Source of the DNA: Pagrus major
Lineage: Eukaryota > Chordata > Actinopteri > Spariformes > Sparidae
Assembly (NCBI RefSeq): GCF_040436345.1
Contig: NC_133230.1
Location: forward strand, 19,292,197-19,356,196
Reading direction: 5' to 3'
Length of the DNA stretch: 64,000 nucleotides
Positions within the stretch are counted from its first letter, which is position 1. Every line of letters starts with the position of its first letter. The notes below the pieces were generated by a model. It was not told the origin of the DNA and searched no databases. It saw only the letters and a program-made list of their open reading frames with translations. Positions 22,430-35,044 of the stretch are shown piece by piece. The translations under genes and the position numbers were made by a program.

Positions 22430-22718
22430 AAATCTGACAGACTGCAATATAAACACCTCTATAGGCCACACAACTCGGAAGATCTGGGTATTGTCAAACC
22501 CGGGTTGTCGAGCTCTTTTGGCTTCACAACGCCACTGAGCAGCTTTCATAGCAGTGATTGGGGCTCGGCCTCCAACACTTTGTCCAGATTTAATATAACG
22601 AGCTTGGAGTCTTTTACAAGACAGGACAGGCCGGGTTAACATGCTAACTTTGACATGATGTCAAAACTCACTTTTTGATTCCTTTAAACAAAAATTCTCA
22701 CATATTGCACCTTTAAGG
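22430..22718. mobile_element. Probable degenerate element ending CACATATTGCACCTTTAAG
   Basis: The right end matches my memory of a dispersed fish repeat whose terminus reads CTTAAAGGTGCAATATGTG. The left boundary is unknown. A minus-strand frame at 22927-23199 follows but matches no family I know. Confidence 0.35.
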
Positions 22719-25038
22719 GCACAAAGAAAATATAGGCCTTGAAGAATGGTCAGGATATATCATAGTTAATGGGCTACAACAATTAAAATAAACAGTTGGA
22801 CAAATCAAAAAAAGGGATCCAACTAAAAAATCTCTCAAAAAATATCCACAGTATTCCTCAGCTGTATCCGTGCCAGCCCGTGCAACATTAAAGTGTGACG
22901 GAAAATAATTTGGCAACGAGAAAGAGTCAAGCGTCAAATATCGCGGCAAAAGCATTTTCTATGAATATCTGCGGGGTGAGCTCACTCTGTCCCTGTAGCC
23001 GTAGGCCCTCAAACACCCTGGAGAAAAGCTGAGACTGATATTTTGGTGAAAATTTCCTGCAGGCGGTAACACAACGCGCAGGCGGTGTAGGTTCACAGGA
23101 GATACAGTGCAGCTCATATTCTCCACAGAGAGACAACAATGCAACAGTCTGCTCTTTCTCTTCAGCAGAAAGGGACAATGTGGCAATAAAAAGGCACAAT
23201 GTTCCCTGGTGTTTCAGTTGTTTGTGTGAGTCAAATGTGGGTGCATGATTTTTTTTGGGTGTGTGTGTTACATTGCAGTATCAGTGTGTATACAGGCATG
23301 GATGTTCACTTGCGGGTCAGAGTCAAGTGGAAACTGAAGAAGATGAGGGCAGCAGTGAGAATGTGTCTGTGGGAACGGTTCGATCACTTCTCTGCACATC
23401 CTCTCCTTTCTCTAACGATAAACATCTCTCTCTCTCTCTTCACATCTCCTCCTCCTCCCTTCTTTTCTCATCCACCCATCATCCCTCTCTGTCCCTCTTT
23501 TTCTATGGATGAGTGGTGATATTCCCGTGGGATAGTGGAGGAGGAGAGCTTTCCAGGGAGTGTTGCTTCATCATCCCAAATAAAGCAGGGAACATGTTCA
23601 GACCACCTCACCTCGGGTTCAGTGATGAAAACCTCAGACAGAAACTATTTTTTTTTTGCAGGCATGCCGTCCCTGTAAACACAGTCCCTCTTTTCCGTCA
23701 TCAGTCTCTTCTTCCATCCTGAATCTTCATCTTTTTATGTCAAGTTTTGGGATTTTTTCTTGAGATTATTTCACAATCTGTTAATATTTACAGCAATAAC
23801 TAAATATATGGGTCTAAATATCAACATTGCTTTAATGGTTTTTCTTCTATATATTGTTTTTAATCTCAAAAAAGAAAAAAAAAAAGTTTATAGACTTTCA
23901 ACCAGCCAACTCTGATTAGAGGGTAGAAAAAATTTTCCATGTTCACCTGCGATACCTCACCATAATCTATTTCTCTCTCTCTCCCTCCCTTTTCCTTTCT
24001 TCCCCTCGCGCCCAGTTTCAGTCTACATGTCTCGGCTCGTCTGAGGTTTAGAGGAACCACGCACTCCTTTTCTCCTCAATCGCCTGGAACAATCACAACG
24101 TGCCCTGCTCAAGGGCCACAGCAGGGCGCGCCCCATCTCAGGCCCAGGAACAAGGAAGACTGACGTACTTATCGATGCACAATCCCTGTGACCTCTAGGC
24201 TTAGTCCACAAGTCTGTCACCATAGAGACATATTACTCAGTTTTTCACTGTAATAAACTATCTGCTTGTCTGTTGTTTAATCCTGAGGGGAATCACTCCA
24301 GAAATCTCCTGTAAAGGTCAAAAGTTCACATCTTCTCTTGTTTCTTCTTCTGCTAGTCTTTTTAAATAATCCTTCTGAATGTTTTTTTCTTTTTTAAGAT
24401 TTAGTTTACATAGTGAAATCCTTTCACAATAAGGCCGATGTGGAGATTTATCAAAGAAATGTATTTTTCAAAATTGTTTCTTCTGACTCTTTTCAATTTA
24501 TTCCTTTAAATGTATTTATTTATTCCTAAATTTCTACAAAAGTCCCTAACTCAAATAGCTGCTGCTGCAAAACATTTAATAGAGGAGTTAAGATTTAATT
24601 TGTGTCATTGAGTCCTTGCACACATAAAATCAACACGCTATATAGCACTGGGAATTGGTTAACTTTAGCCAGTACCAATTGGTTGTTTTGACCCAGTGAT
24701 GGTATCTAATCTCCTGCGGTACTGTTAAAATATGGTTACGTTGATTCAGAAGCAATAAGCTCAAGCTCTTTACCTTTAGACTGTCCCAAATGTATTGTTA
24801 GTTGTACAAAAGGATGTGCATAGGAGATTAAAAACTGCAAAATTAAACATATTATCAACAATCATTGACAAATAGGATGTGAGTTTTAAAAAGTTGTTTT
24901 AAACAAAGCATAATTTAGTTTGAGCCAATAAAACGAGTGATATAAAAAATGACACTAACACCAAGTCAAAACAATCCATTGTCATGGGTGGATTTCTGCC
25001 CATGGGTACTGGGGTAAAGTTAAACCAGTATTGTTTTT

Positions 25039-25326
25039 AGAGCTACCACAGGTAATTGATTATAGTATATGAATCGCGAAATCGAAACTATTTTAATAAT
25101 CAAAAAAATCTGTTTTAGTTCATTTTTAGTTCAAAATGTCAAAATCCAGTTTTCCACTTCTTAGATGTGAATGTTTTCTGGTTTATTTACTCCTCTGTGA
25201 CAGTAAACTGAATCAACACTGTTCAGATTTAACATTTGACATTTACAAAACCAAACCAATAATCAATTAACTGAGAAACAATCAAAAGATTAATCAGCAA
25301 TGAAACAATCGTTCGTGGCAGCCCTA
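25039..25326. mobile_element. GGGCTGCAAC-type non-autonomous element
   Basis: Left end AGAGCTACCACAGGTAATTG and inverted right end AGGGCTGCCACGAACGATTG form related termini. The interior (CCACTTCTTAGATGTGAATG, TCTGGTTTATTTACTCC) matches a very common fish repeat. Partial copies lie at 48300-48495 and about 59080-59280, and a short inverted piece at about 31795-31860. Confidence 0.6.
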
Positions 25327-26380
25327 ATTGTGTTGATGCTGTAGTGACCTGAATGGGGTCCATTTTGTTTCAGGTTTGTGATTTTCACAGTTTACTCAGT
25401 AGAATTAAAGAAGAAATGCATATGGATTGTAACAAAATGCAAAAGTCTGAGGAGGCTGCCTCTTTAACTGCCGTCCATCTGTTTTGACTGAGTCTTGGGT
25501 ATTTCGGTCTCGGAGGAGTAAAATTGTGATCTAATCATATTTAAGTTTTACATTTATGTTTTTCATCCGCTGAAATTGTTGTGCAATTATTTCTGCAAAC
25601 CAGATCAATTACTTCCTGGTAGGTGTCATGTTTTCAAAGAAGGAAATGACCGTTATAATGGGTCAAATAGTACAGAAACAAAATGAGTGAACGAAGGTCG
25701 AAATAGTCTCAGAAATTAAGATCTGCCAAAAACAATTTTAGGTCACAAATAAACTGAAGTTATTTGCAGCAGCAACTGACATCTTCCACATCTTCTACAT
25801 TGACTAGTTGTGTTTACTTAACATTTGAGGCAATATTTGCATATGAAATTGCCACATAAACAACATTTTCTGAATACCTTGAATCCAGCTTGGGAAGATT
25901 AATTAATGCAAAGTTTAGATGCAGAAAGAAAGTTGTGTGAACGTCCCATCTTATCTGAACACTGAATTAAAACTTTAACAGCCTCACACTACTTAATGTT
26001 TTGGCTGCTTTGGTGTAAAGGTCATTCATCAACAACACATACAAAGGAACATTGTGTGCAGGAATAAGGATCTTAAATGTAATACAGTTTTAATCAGACT
26101 TCCATCAATAGTTATATCAGTCCATCTAACAGACTTTTTGAGTCACATCCGTCACACGTGCACCTGCTATTGTCTGACTTTAGTCTCTCCTGAAAGGAAA
26201 TTCACCTGCCAGTGCAACAGGGGGGAGGAGAGGGAGAAAGGGAATGACAGAAAGAATAGAGGAGGCAGGGAGAGACAGTCATGCCTTCAAGACAAATGTG
26301 TCTTGTCACCCGTTTAAAAGAGAACGCAAATCAAGGCAGAAGTGTGAATGGAAGACTGGAGAAGATGTGAGGAAAGAGGA

Positions 26381-26405
26381 GGGAGGGAGGGAGGGAGGGA
26401 GGGAG
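26381..26405 (+). repeat. (GGGA)n tract with G-quadruplex potential
   Basis: Six GGG runs separated by single A residues lie on the plus strand. This meets the usual G3N1-7 definition with spare runs. Confidence 0.85.
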
Positions 26406-26586
26406 TTGTCGTCTCCTGCAACAAGTTTAACCTGAATCCAAAGCTAACAAGATGCTGTGATTGCAGGGTGCTGAAAATATGAAGGAACTACCAAAGACAA
26501 CAGAGGGAAAAAAAAAAGAAAATTAAACACAGGCTTTTGTTCGCTGTGCTCTCTGCTGTCTCTCCTCAGGTTTCAGACAAGAGCTG

Positions 26587-26706
<120 letters not shown>

Positions 26707-29339
26707 AAACAGACACTAACTCACAAAAAAAACTGGGAAGGGATGTGGCAGACAAGATAAAGTTAGCGCATAATCGCTTGTGTCTCAGGTCAAGCTGCAG
26801 TGCCAGGAAGCATGCAGGTGCTGTCTGCACACACAACCCCAAAAGTCAAATAAAATCCTGCACACTGCACACTGTCCAACTCTGAACACTCCTCATGCAC
26901 TTGCACTGTATTCACTTATTAGTAAAGATACAAAGACAGTTATAGAAACCTGTGACACACACGGTGCACGACTCGCTTCCTGGTAGAAGAGGTATTTAGA
27001 TCCTTTACAAGGAACTTTTAACTGGTTATTAATACTGATGCCTCAGTGTGGCCTATATAAGCAAACTACTATTGCTGTATAAATATGTTTATTCAGAAAG
27101 CTTGTCACCAGGTCAGATTCTGACATAAACAGGTTGGATAAGTCATAAAATCAAAAATATTATTCATGGCCGAGTGCTGAGGATGACTTGATGGGTGTCA
27201 CTGCTTGAGGAAAGAATGGCACCAAAACCAAAGTTACTTTGTTTCACCATCGTCATCTTTTTTCCACAGAGGACACCAGAATCAACACAAAAAGGGAAGT
27301 TCCTTGTTGTAGCTTTAAGTAAAAGTAGCAATGACTTTGAAAACATTCTGATTTCAGTGAAAAACCTGCAGAATGACCCCTTTCAGCTTGCTATATTATC
27401 ATATAACTGGATTATTATGGCTGATGCATTAATATACAAGTAGCATTTTAATGTTGCTTCTCTATTTCAGTTATCTAATAATGCAAAACAGGCTAGACAA
27501 ACAGACTAGAACAGTCTCGCCAAAGTGAGGTCACAGTTGGCTCGCCACAAGGTTTTATTTGGCCCGGTAGATGTCTCTCGCAAAAACAAAAAATAATGAC
27601 AAGAAAATGTTATTAATCTAATAATAATCTATGTTTTTTGTGAGATAAAATTCTCTTTAAATTGACCTTTACAGGATCCCTTATTATTATTTTTTCTGAG
27701 CACTTTGTGCATGAAGTCAGCCAATAAGGGAACCTGGAATCCTACTGAAGCTCTGAGAGGCAAGTGAAAAAAAACCTAGATTATCCTAGCAAAACATTTT
27801 ATCACCTGTTCTTACATCATAAACACAGGAGATTTAGATTATCAATTTAGATTAGATTTAGAAAATTGATCGCTGGATTCATTTTCCTATTTGCCTCCAT
27901 GAGCTTCCAGATCATTTCACATTTCAACAGTGTGTACGCTGTACGGTTGAGAACCAAAGTGGAAATAAAAGGAAATCACCACCTCATTTTATACACACCC
28001 AACTAACTGCGACACTCTGAGATGTGTAACGTATACAGTGCGTCGGGGTCAATAGTTGAGACAAAGTGTTACCTTACTCCTCTCATAACTGCGGGTGAGA
28101 AAAAGTACAGGCCACAAACCATGGGAAGTGTTGAATGTGGGCTCTCACAACATCTCAGTCCTCATGTCGCTGTATCGGAGTTTGGCATCCAGGGTTTTGA
28201 AAATTCACACTGAAACCACGTGAATAAAAATAGTAGTCGTGTAACATTTTTTTTCATTGTGTAACATGGAACATTGTGTACTGAACACAAAAAACAGAAT
28301 CTAGAGCAAAATGTCAGTTAAAGTGTTGCTCAATCATTTGTCATTGTATCCTGACACACGATGACTCTGGTATGAGGCTGTCAGTACCATGATGTTTTAA
28401 ATCGTGTACCAAAGCCCTGAGTCACAATCATGTGTCATGATATAAGTATGTCGTAAATCCTAACTTTGTCAGAAATACTTAAATAATGTTGAATGAAGGG
28501 AGTGCATACCACTTCATACAACTGAAAGTTTTGTAGTGTCAGATGATTAGTGATTTACGATGTGAATATTAAGCTCGTCAGTCAGTTTTATGTATCTATT
28601 TTCATCCCAAATAACAAATTTAACTAAGATTGGTTTAACAGAGTAATAAGGACAAAGACAGACAGAAATGATGAAGGTGAAATCATATTTAATATTGAAA
28701 GAAGTGACAATAATGTAATATTTGAAATAAAACAAATATAATTTTAATTGTTACCTAAATTGATCAGTGATGACATTTTCATGATTTCACATGATTTTAA
28801 AGATACTATAAAGCCTCGTGACCACAATTTAGACCCATATGATCTAAATTTGTATTCCACTCCACCTGTCTATAGTCTTCAATGGACTTGAGGCCAAAAT
28901 GTTACTTACAGCCTTTAAAAGCCTCTCATCTGTGTTCACGCATAAGAAATCCATAATTACAGAGATTAGCAGACTGTAATTCTCCTCTCACACTTAATAG
29001 CCAGGTATGGCACACAGGACTACAAAGCTCTGAATGAGCCGGGTATGCACAGGGCCACCTGGAGGTTAGATGGACACAGTTTTGCTGTTTTGATTATTAT
29101 CTCAGTAGTCTGGTGGTTCGGCGTGTTCTTCCCTCAGGAATGCGTCTGTACTTTTGAAAGAGGTTGGGCTAATTCTCTAACGATTGCTGTGAATTTTAAC
29201 GAAGCTGGAAATTGATTGCTCTCCTGTAATAAGCTGTAGAATGGTACAAAACAGGATTATTATAAGAATCTCTTTAATGGCGAGAATAACTCATATGGAA
29301 CAAGCAAATATTCACGTTTACTGAAAAATATAATGAAAT

Positions 29340-29708
29340 CAGGTTTGGGAGGGTAACTTTAAAAAAGTACTCTGATACAGTTACTAATTACCCGTTAACT
29401 GAATGTAACTTGAGTACTTTCTGTTAACTTTCAATAAGATGACTTTTATTTAATCTTAATAACATGCATTCTCTTTCACTCAAGACCAGAGTGATGATGT
29501 GTGAGACTCATGAAGTATTGTCGTGTGCACATGTGCATAGTTACAGTGCATACATCATTCTGTATTTTAAAACTGTAATCCTGTTAGTAATCCTCTTGTG
29601 TATCTGTAATCTAATTACATCTTTGTTCTGTAACTTTACTGGAATACAGTTACCTTTTTTTGTATCCTGATTACGTAATCCTGTTACATGTATTCTAGCC
29701 TGAATGTA
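29340..29708. mobile_element. CAGGTTTGGGAGGGTAAC-type element
   Basis: The left end and the right part (GGAATACAGTTACC, GATTACGTAATCCTGTTACA) match a dispersed fish repeat rich in 'gtaatcctgttac' words. A partial second copy lies at about 54937-55075 (AAAGCTGTAATCCTGTTAGT is shared). Confidence 0.5.
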
Positions 29709-30071
29709 ATATATTAAAAATACATTTTATGGAAGGAGTCCACTTGACAATATATTGTCATTTTGCTTCAGGAATATATTACAAAACATAATTAATTCAT
29801 ATTTTGATATGTACAGATATGTAGCGAAAAATCTATTAAGTAAAATATATTTTGCATTTATTACTAGTTTTGTGTAAAATGTCATATTCTTAACAAGTTG
29901 TGGAAAAACTGCCATTATTGGTATATTTGTCAATATGTAAAGAATATATCAGTTCATTGTTAAATATGTATTTATATTTTAAGACAAATAAGATGGCACT
30001 AATTCCAAATATGTGTCATATCAGTAATAACATGAATTTATAAAAGGCAACATTTAATGATAAAAAACATT

Positions 30072-30340
30072 AACAAATGGTAAATTTACAGTTAATTAAA
30101 CTTTAGTTAATTGTTATTTGATCGCTTCAGAAACCATTTATTGAGCAATTGTTTATCGCAAAGTTGCAACTGATTATTTGACTGTTTATAATACTTTGTA
30201 AATGGTAGATAAATACTGTTAAGTTCATCTGAAAACAATATTTGGAGGGCCATTATAAAGCTCATGCTCAACCTTTACACTTACATAATAAATGGTTTGG
30301 TTAACAGTACAATAACTATTAATTCAAGTTTAATTAACAC
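30072..30340. mobile_element. AT-rich inverted-repeat element, copy 1
   Basis: Left end AACAAATGGTAAATTTACAG with ATTAAACTTTAG following; right end CAAGTTTAATTAACAC. It aligns along most of its length with the copy at 34098-34443 (shared words include AACCATTTATTGAGC/AACCATCTATTTAGC and GGCCATTATAAAG/GGCCGTAAAG). Confidence 0.5.
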
Positions 30341-31865
30341 ACATGGGAAATATACATATAGAGAAATTATATTGTTGCGTATACATATACAGTATTAAAT
30401 GAGGTATATGTAGCATAAGGGGAAATTAAAGCATGCGCCGGCTCTGAATTTGACATTGGCAATTGTGTTTTAGATGCTCATCAAGCTTTCACTGACATGA
30501 ATAATATCTCGGACATAAAAGATTTGAGTCCTCTGGTGAAATGTAAAAAAATAAATGAGACTCCAGACACTCACTACATCAAACAGGAGTAGGAATGAAT
30601 ACAAATAAATGAAAGGCATCCGTCTGATTATTATGACTAAAGCGGATTCTGAGTATGTCTTTTGTCACATAAATTTCTTAATCCTGTTCAGCTGATGAAA
30701 AAGTGCACACAATGTCACCGAAACCAGCGCTCTGGAGGGATGCCCAAAAAGAACAATGGTAAGTTGATTTTTTTTTTTAACACCCACAGCCACAAGCTGT
30801 GCTCAATATTTTCACCTCAGCATTTATTTCTAGTGTTGTCATTGTCGCTTTGGAGTCATTGCTAGAAATGTTCCCGACAAGCCTGGACTTGCAGTGGATT
30901 TAGGAAAAGCCTGCTCTTCAACCACAGCTTCGTAACGTGTTAACATTCCTTCACAAGATGGAGTATCACCTCACGGCTGCAATGACTTCCTGTTGCATGG
31001 TGCCATATGCCGATGAATACATCCCCTTCATTCCCTGCTCCGATCTAACGTACAAGCATTCCTCAGTCATTACAAATGGATGCTGGTCTGTTTGGTTTTT
31101 AAAACAGGCCTGGCAGTTATTAAATACACACTGCCATGCTTAACGTTTGCATTCCTCTAGAGATGGTGGACGGCGCCCACGCATCACAAGTAACTGACAG
31201 GAGAGAAGGGAACCACAGATATTTTGTTGATGGTTAACAGAAAGTAATTAGAAAATGTATCAGGGTGTTGAAACGGTGTATTTTGTGGGTCAACAAAAGG
31301 AGTTTAAGGTGGGAAAAAATTAGACAATAGGATGCGTTGTCTGAGAAAGCTCCTTGTCTCTTGTTAATTAGTGGATACAACAGGCACTTCAACTTGGCAC
31401 CAGAGGTTAAGAAGTTCAACGCAATCAAAACATCCATTTATCAATTCATTCTCTGTAACCACCTACCAGACCTTGGACAGATCATCAGATCAAGTCTTTG
31501 ACCTCTGTCCTCGGAGCTTAGATGATTGAATGATTAGTCTATCAACAGAAAACTTAACATACAACAAGAAACTTTGAGCTGGTTACGAAAACAGTCTCGG
31601 CTCAATACTGATGTCTCTATATGATAGGTAATCAAGACCATCAGCCAGAAGATTGGCTATTTATAGTTACTCTTAATGCCTAAACTGTGTGGGATTCTGA
31701 CTGTCATTATGGGCTCCTGGGAAATGTTAAAGCCCATTTTTAGGCTTAATTTTTAGGTAGGCTAGATTAATTGATAATACATAAAAATGTCATTGGTGAG
31801 GCTGGAACAATTAGTTGCTCAATAACTTAATTAACAGAAAAAGTAATCAGTTGCTATTCTGACAG

Positions 31866-32150
31866 CAGTGTTGTATAAAGTACCCAAAAGTCATACTTGA
31901 ACATATTGTGTCAAAATATGATTTAAGTAGAATAGTACTTGAGTAAAAGTCTCAAAGTATCTGATATTTAGCATACTTAAGTATCAAATGTAGTTTAGTA
32001 TCACAAGTACAAGTACAAGTAAATAATAAAAATATTTACATATATGTACTGTATATACTGCAGACTCAAGATGTCGGCTGGGCTCTGAGAAATTATAAAA
32101 GGCATATTTCACTACGGATCAAAGTAATAAATAAATCAGAATTAGCAGAT
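31866..32150 (-). mobile_element. Minus-oriented copy of the CAGTGATGGAATG-type element
   Basis: Starts CAGTGTTGTATAAAGTACCC, followed by AAAAGTCATACTTGA, the inverted right end of the 15769 copy. The distal part is degenerate and the end is approximate. Confidence 0.5.
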
Positions 32151-32240
32151 TAATTGATAATCAGAATAAGTGTTTGTTGCACATCAGCCTGATAATACAT
32201 TCATTTGGGGATTCAAAGCTGTATCTTTCACTTACAAGCA

Positions 32241-32244
<4 letters not shown>

Positions 32245-32294
<50 letters not shown>
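32245..32294. repeat. CA microsatellite, 50 bp
   Basis: Uninterrupted (CA)n. The frames across it on both strands are artefacts. Confidence 0.9.
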
Positions 32295-32296
<2 letters not shown>

Positions 32297-34097
32297 TAGC
32301 ACTGAACAGGTCTGTCCACTATGCAGGATGACCGGATGTCCTCAGGAAGGGCCACACCTTTACTTACTTAACCACCAGGATCTCAAGACGATGACAACTC
32401 CTGAAACCTAAGAAATATATAAATATTCAACTAATACTATCACAGGCCTTGACAGAGAAGCTGTAATTGTGTTATAGTAACAGTGTGAGGCTATGATAAT
32501 TACTCAGAATAGATGCTTTGTTGAGCATTTGCATATTTAATGACATAAAATCATATTAAATTTAATTTCGTGGTGTTGTTATGAAGATGTTTGTTTGTCA
32601 ATTGTATTAAAAAGACATGAAAGAGGTTTTTAAATAGATTTTGATGTGTATAAGCACAAATCATCGCATGTATTAGATTAAATTCATAATAAGCTGTTTT
32701 TTATTGATAATTAACATTAAAAATGATACTGAAGTGACATTATCAGTCTGTGCTGATGATGCTTTACGTGTTGGATTGTTGGAACAAATTGCATCAATTC
32801 ACTGGGAATTGTTCTGTCATTTTTTAAATTTAATTTATCATCACAGTCACAATCTAATGTGTGTAGTAGTTCACAAAACCAACTAAATCACAAGTAAAGT
32901 AATCAAAATGAATTCACTTCAAACTAAACTGCATAAGAAGTCCAAGAGGAAGACTTTACAGAAAAACCTAAACACTACACATTCTTTTGTTTTCTGTATT
33001 CTTGACACTTTGATAATGACAGTAATTGCTAGGTGCATTCACCTTGAATAATGGTTCATACTACATATGAGGCCATGCATTGGAAAAAAGACATTTATCT
33101 GCATACCTCCACATACCTGTTGACACCCTGAGGAAGAAGCACCTGTTCACTGTCTCTATTTATCCTACCCCCCAAACCAAAAGCCACTGAGCTGTAAATC
33201 AGTGTCTTAGTGACAGATACCTACGAGCCATAATGCCGCGTCTCATTCCAATAAGTCGTGAAGGACATCAGACTGTGACAGGCTGGGAAGGAGAGAGGCT
33301 TTGTAGTTTGGAGGGAGATGATGGTTTAATGACACACCAGGTCCCTGACTGTCAAAGCACAGACAGTCTACTGCATTTTGTATTGCCTTGTTATTGAAAT
33401 ATGCTGTACAGATAAACATCCCATGCCTTCATCTACAGATATGCTGCTATTGGATTAAACCAGCCTCTGTAATGCATTTACAAATGATTTTGTACCATTT
33501 ATAGTGCATGCATGCAATCCACTTAAAGAAGATGCACAAGATTTTCCTGATAACTCTTTTAGATGTCAGGAAGACTGTTTTCACTGGATGTCATGGCAAT
33601 CTGACTAGCTTTTTGGACTCTGAAGAAGAGGGTGAATACATCCATTTCCAATAAAAACGTATTCAAATGTGTGCTATGATGAAAAATTCGATCTGAGCAT
33701 TCGCAGCAGAAATCATCACTTCACAGTTCTTGCAACACGCCAGTCAGAAAAAAGGCAGTGCCAAAAATAACCACTTTCTTATATAACTTTCATATGAAGC
33801 ATGCATTCAGGTATTTACAGTGTCAGATCATTGCAGGCAAAGAGTGGAATTAAATACCAATGAAACATCAAATGACAGCGGGGACTTTGAATGTCTCGGC
33901 TTCCATTAGGGCACAATGGGACAGGCTGATGGTGTCCTCCCAGCTGTGGTGTTTCACTCCCTCTGCTGGTTAGCAAACGAAATGTGAAGAGCAAACTCAA
34001 ATCGAGAGTTTGTGTTAACACCTGAGACTGGAGTAGAGTAAACTTTAGTTTAAGTTCAGTATTTCCTATTTTGCAACAACTTGTAATAACTATCATT

Positions 34098-34443
34098 ATT
34101 AAATGGTCAATTTATAGTTTATTAAACTTTAGTTAATAAGTATTTCACCATTAACAAACCATGAAATGCTTTAAAAACCATCTATTTAGCAATCATTTAT
34201 TGTAAAGTTGTAAAGTACTGTTAAGTTGCAGTTAATGTTTACAATACAATAATGTTTAAAATGGTTATAAATATGGTGTAGTTCATAAATAAACATTATT
34301 TGGATGGCCGTAAAGTTACAACAGATGTTTATCAACCTTAACAATTACTTAATACATTTTTTTTAATAAAGCATTTCATTGTTTGTTTATCGTGAGATAA
34401 CAGTTAACTCAAGTTTAATTAACTATAAATTTACCATTTATTA
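34098..34443. mobile_element. AT-rich inverted-repeat element, copy 2
   Basis: Termini at 34098 and 34443 form 32-bp inverted repeats with 29 matches (core GGTMAATTTATAGTT with ATTAAACTT). No coding potential. The short size, AT-rich interior and second copy at 30072 fit a MITE. Confidence 0.55.
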
Positions 34444-35044
34444 TTGAGCTTACCTTCCTATTTAAATATTACATTAAACCGCAGCTCACTCGTGTCACCA
34501 CAGCTACTGCACTGTCACCACAGCTACTGCACTTTGCCATATTTCTTGCCAATTCCACATGTGGAATCAATGACTCATCAGTTCCTCATATGATTTATGA
34601 TTTTACCCGTGATGGAAATGTTAAAAAACTCTGCTGTCTTTTCAAACAGCAAGCTAACACCCTTCATTGACATGCCTTTGTTTTGTTGTGCAGCTCCAGT
34701 TATAGAAACACTGTTACTGACACACCTGTACCGTGTCCCTCCTTTCACTGCTGCAATGACACAAAGAGAAGAGAAAACATACCATTAGTGTTATTCAGGA
34801 TTACAATATGATGTCATGTCAGATAGTCATTATCACTCATTCCTTCTGGATCAGGAGGGGCAGCCCACATTCAGATTAATGTATTATATAAAGAAATAAC
34901 CTTTGTGTCACCTCATTTATTTATGTAGTCTGTTTGTGATGGATATGATGAATGAGTTAAAAAAAATAATAACTGGGCTTTGACATGTCCTAGATGTCTG
35001 GCTAATGTCACCAGGGCAATACTCATAATAAGAATTGAAATTCA

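Noticed and set aside
22927-23199. A 90-codon minus-strand frame with many cysteines
   Set aside because: No domain or splice context; it follows a degenerate transposon-type segment and matches no family I know.
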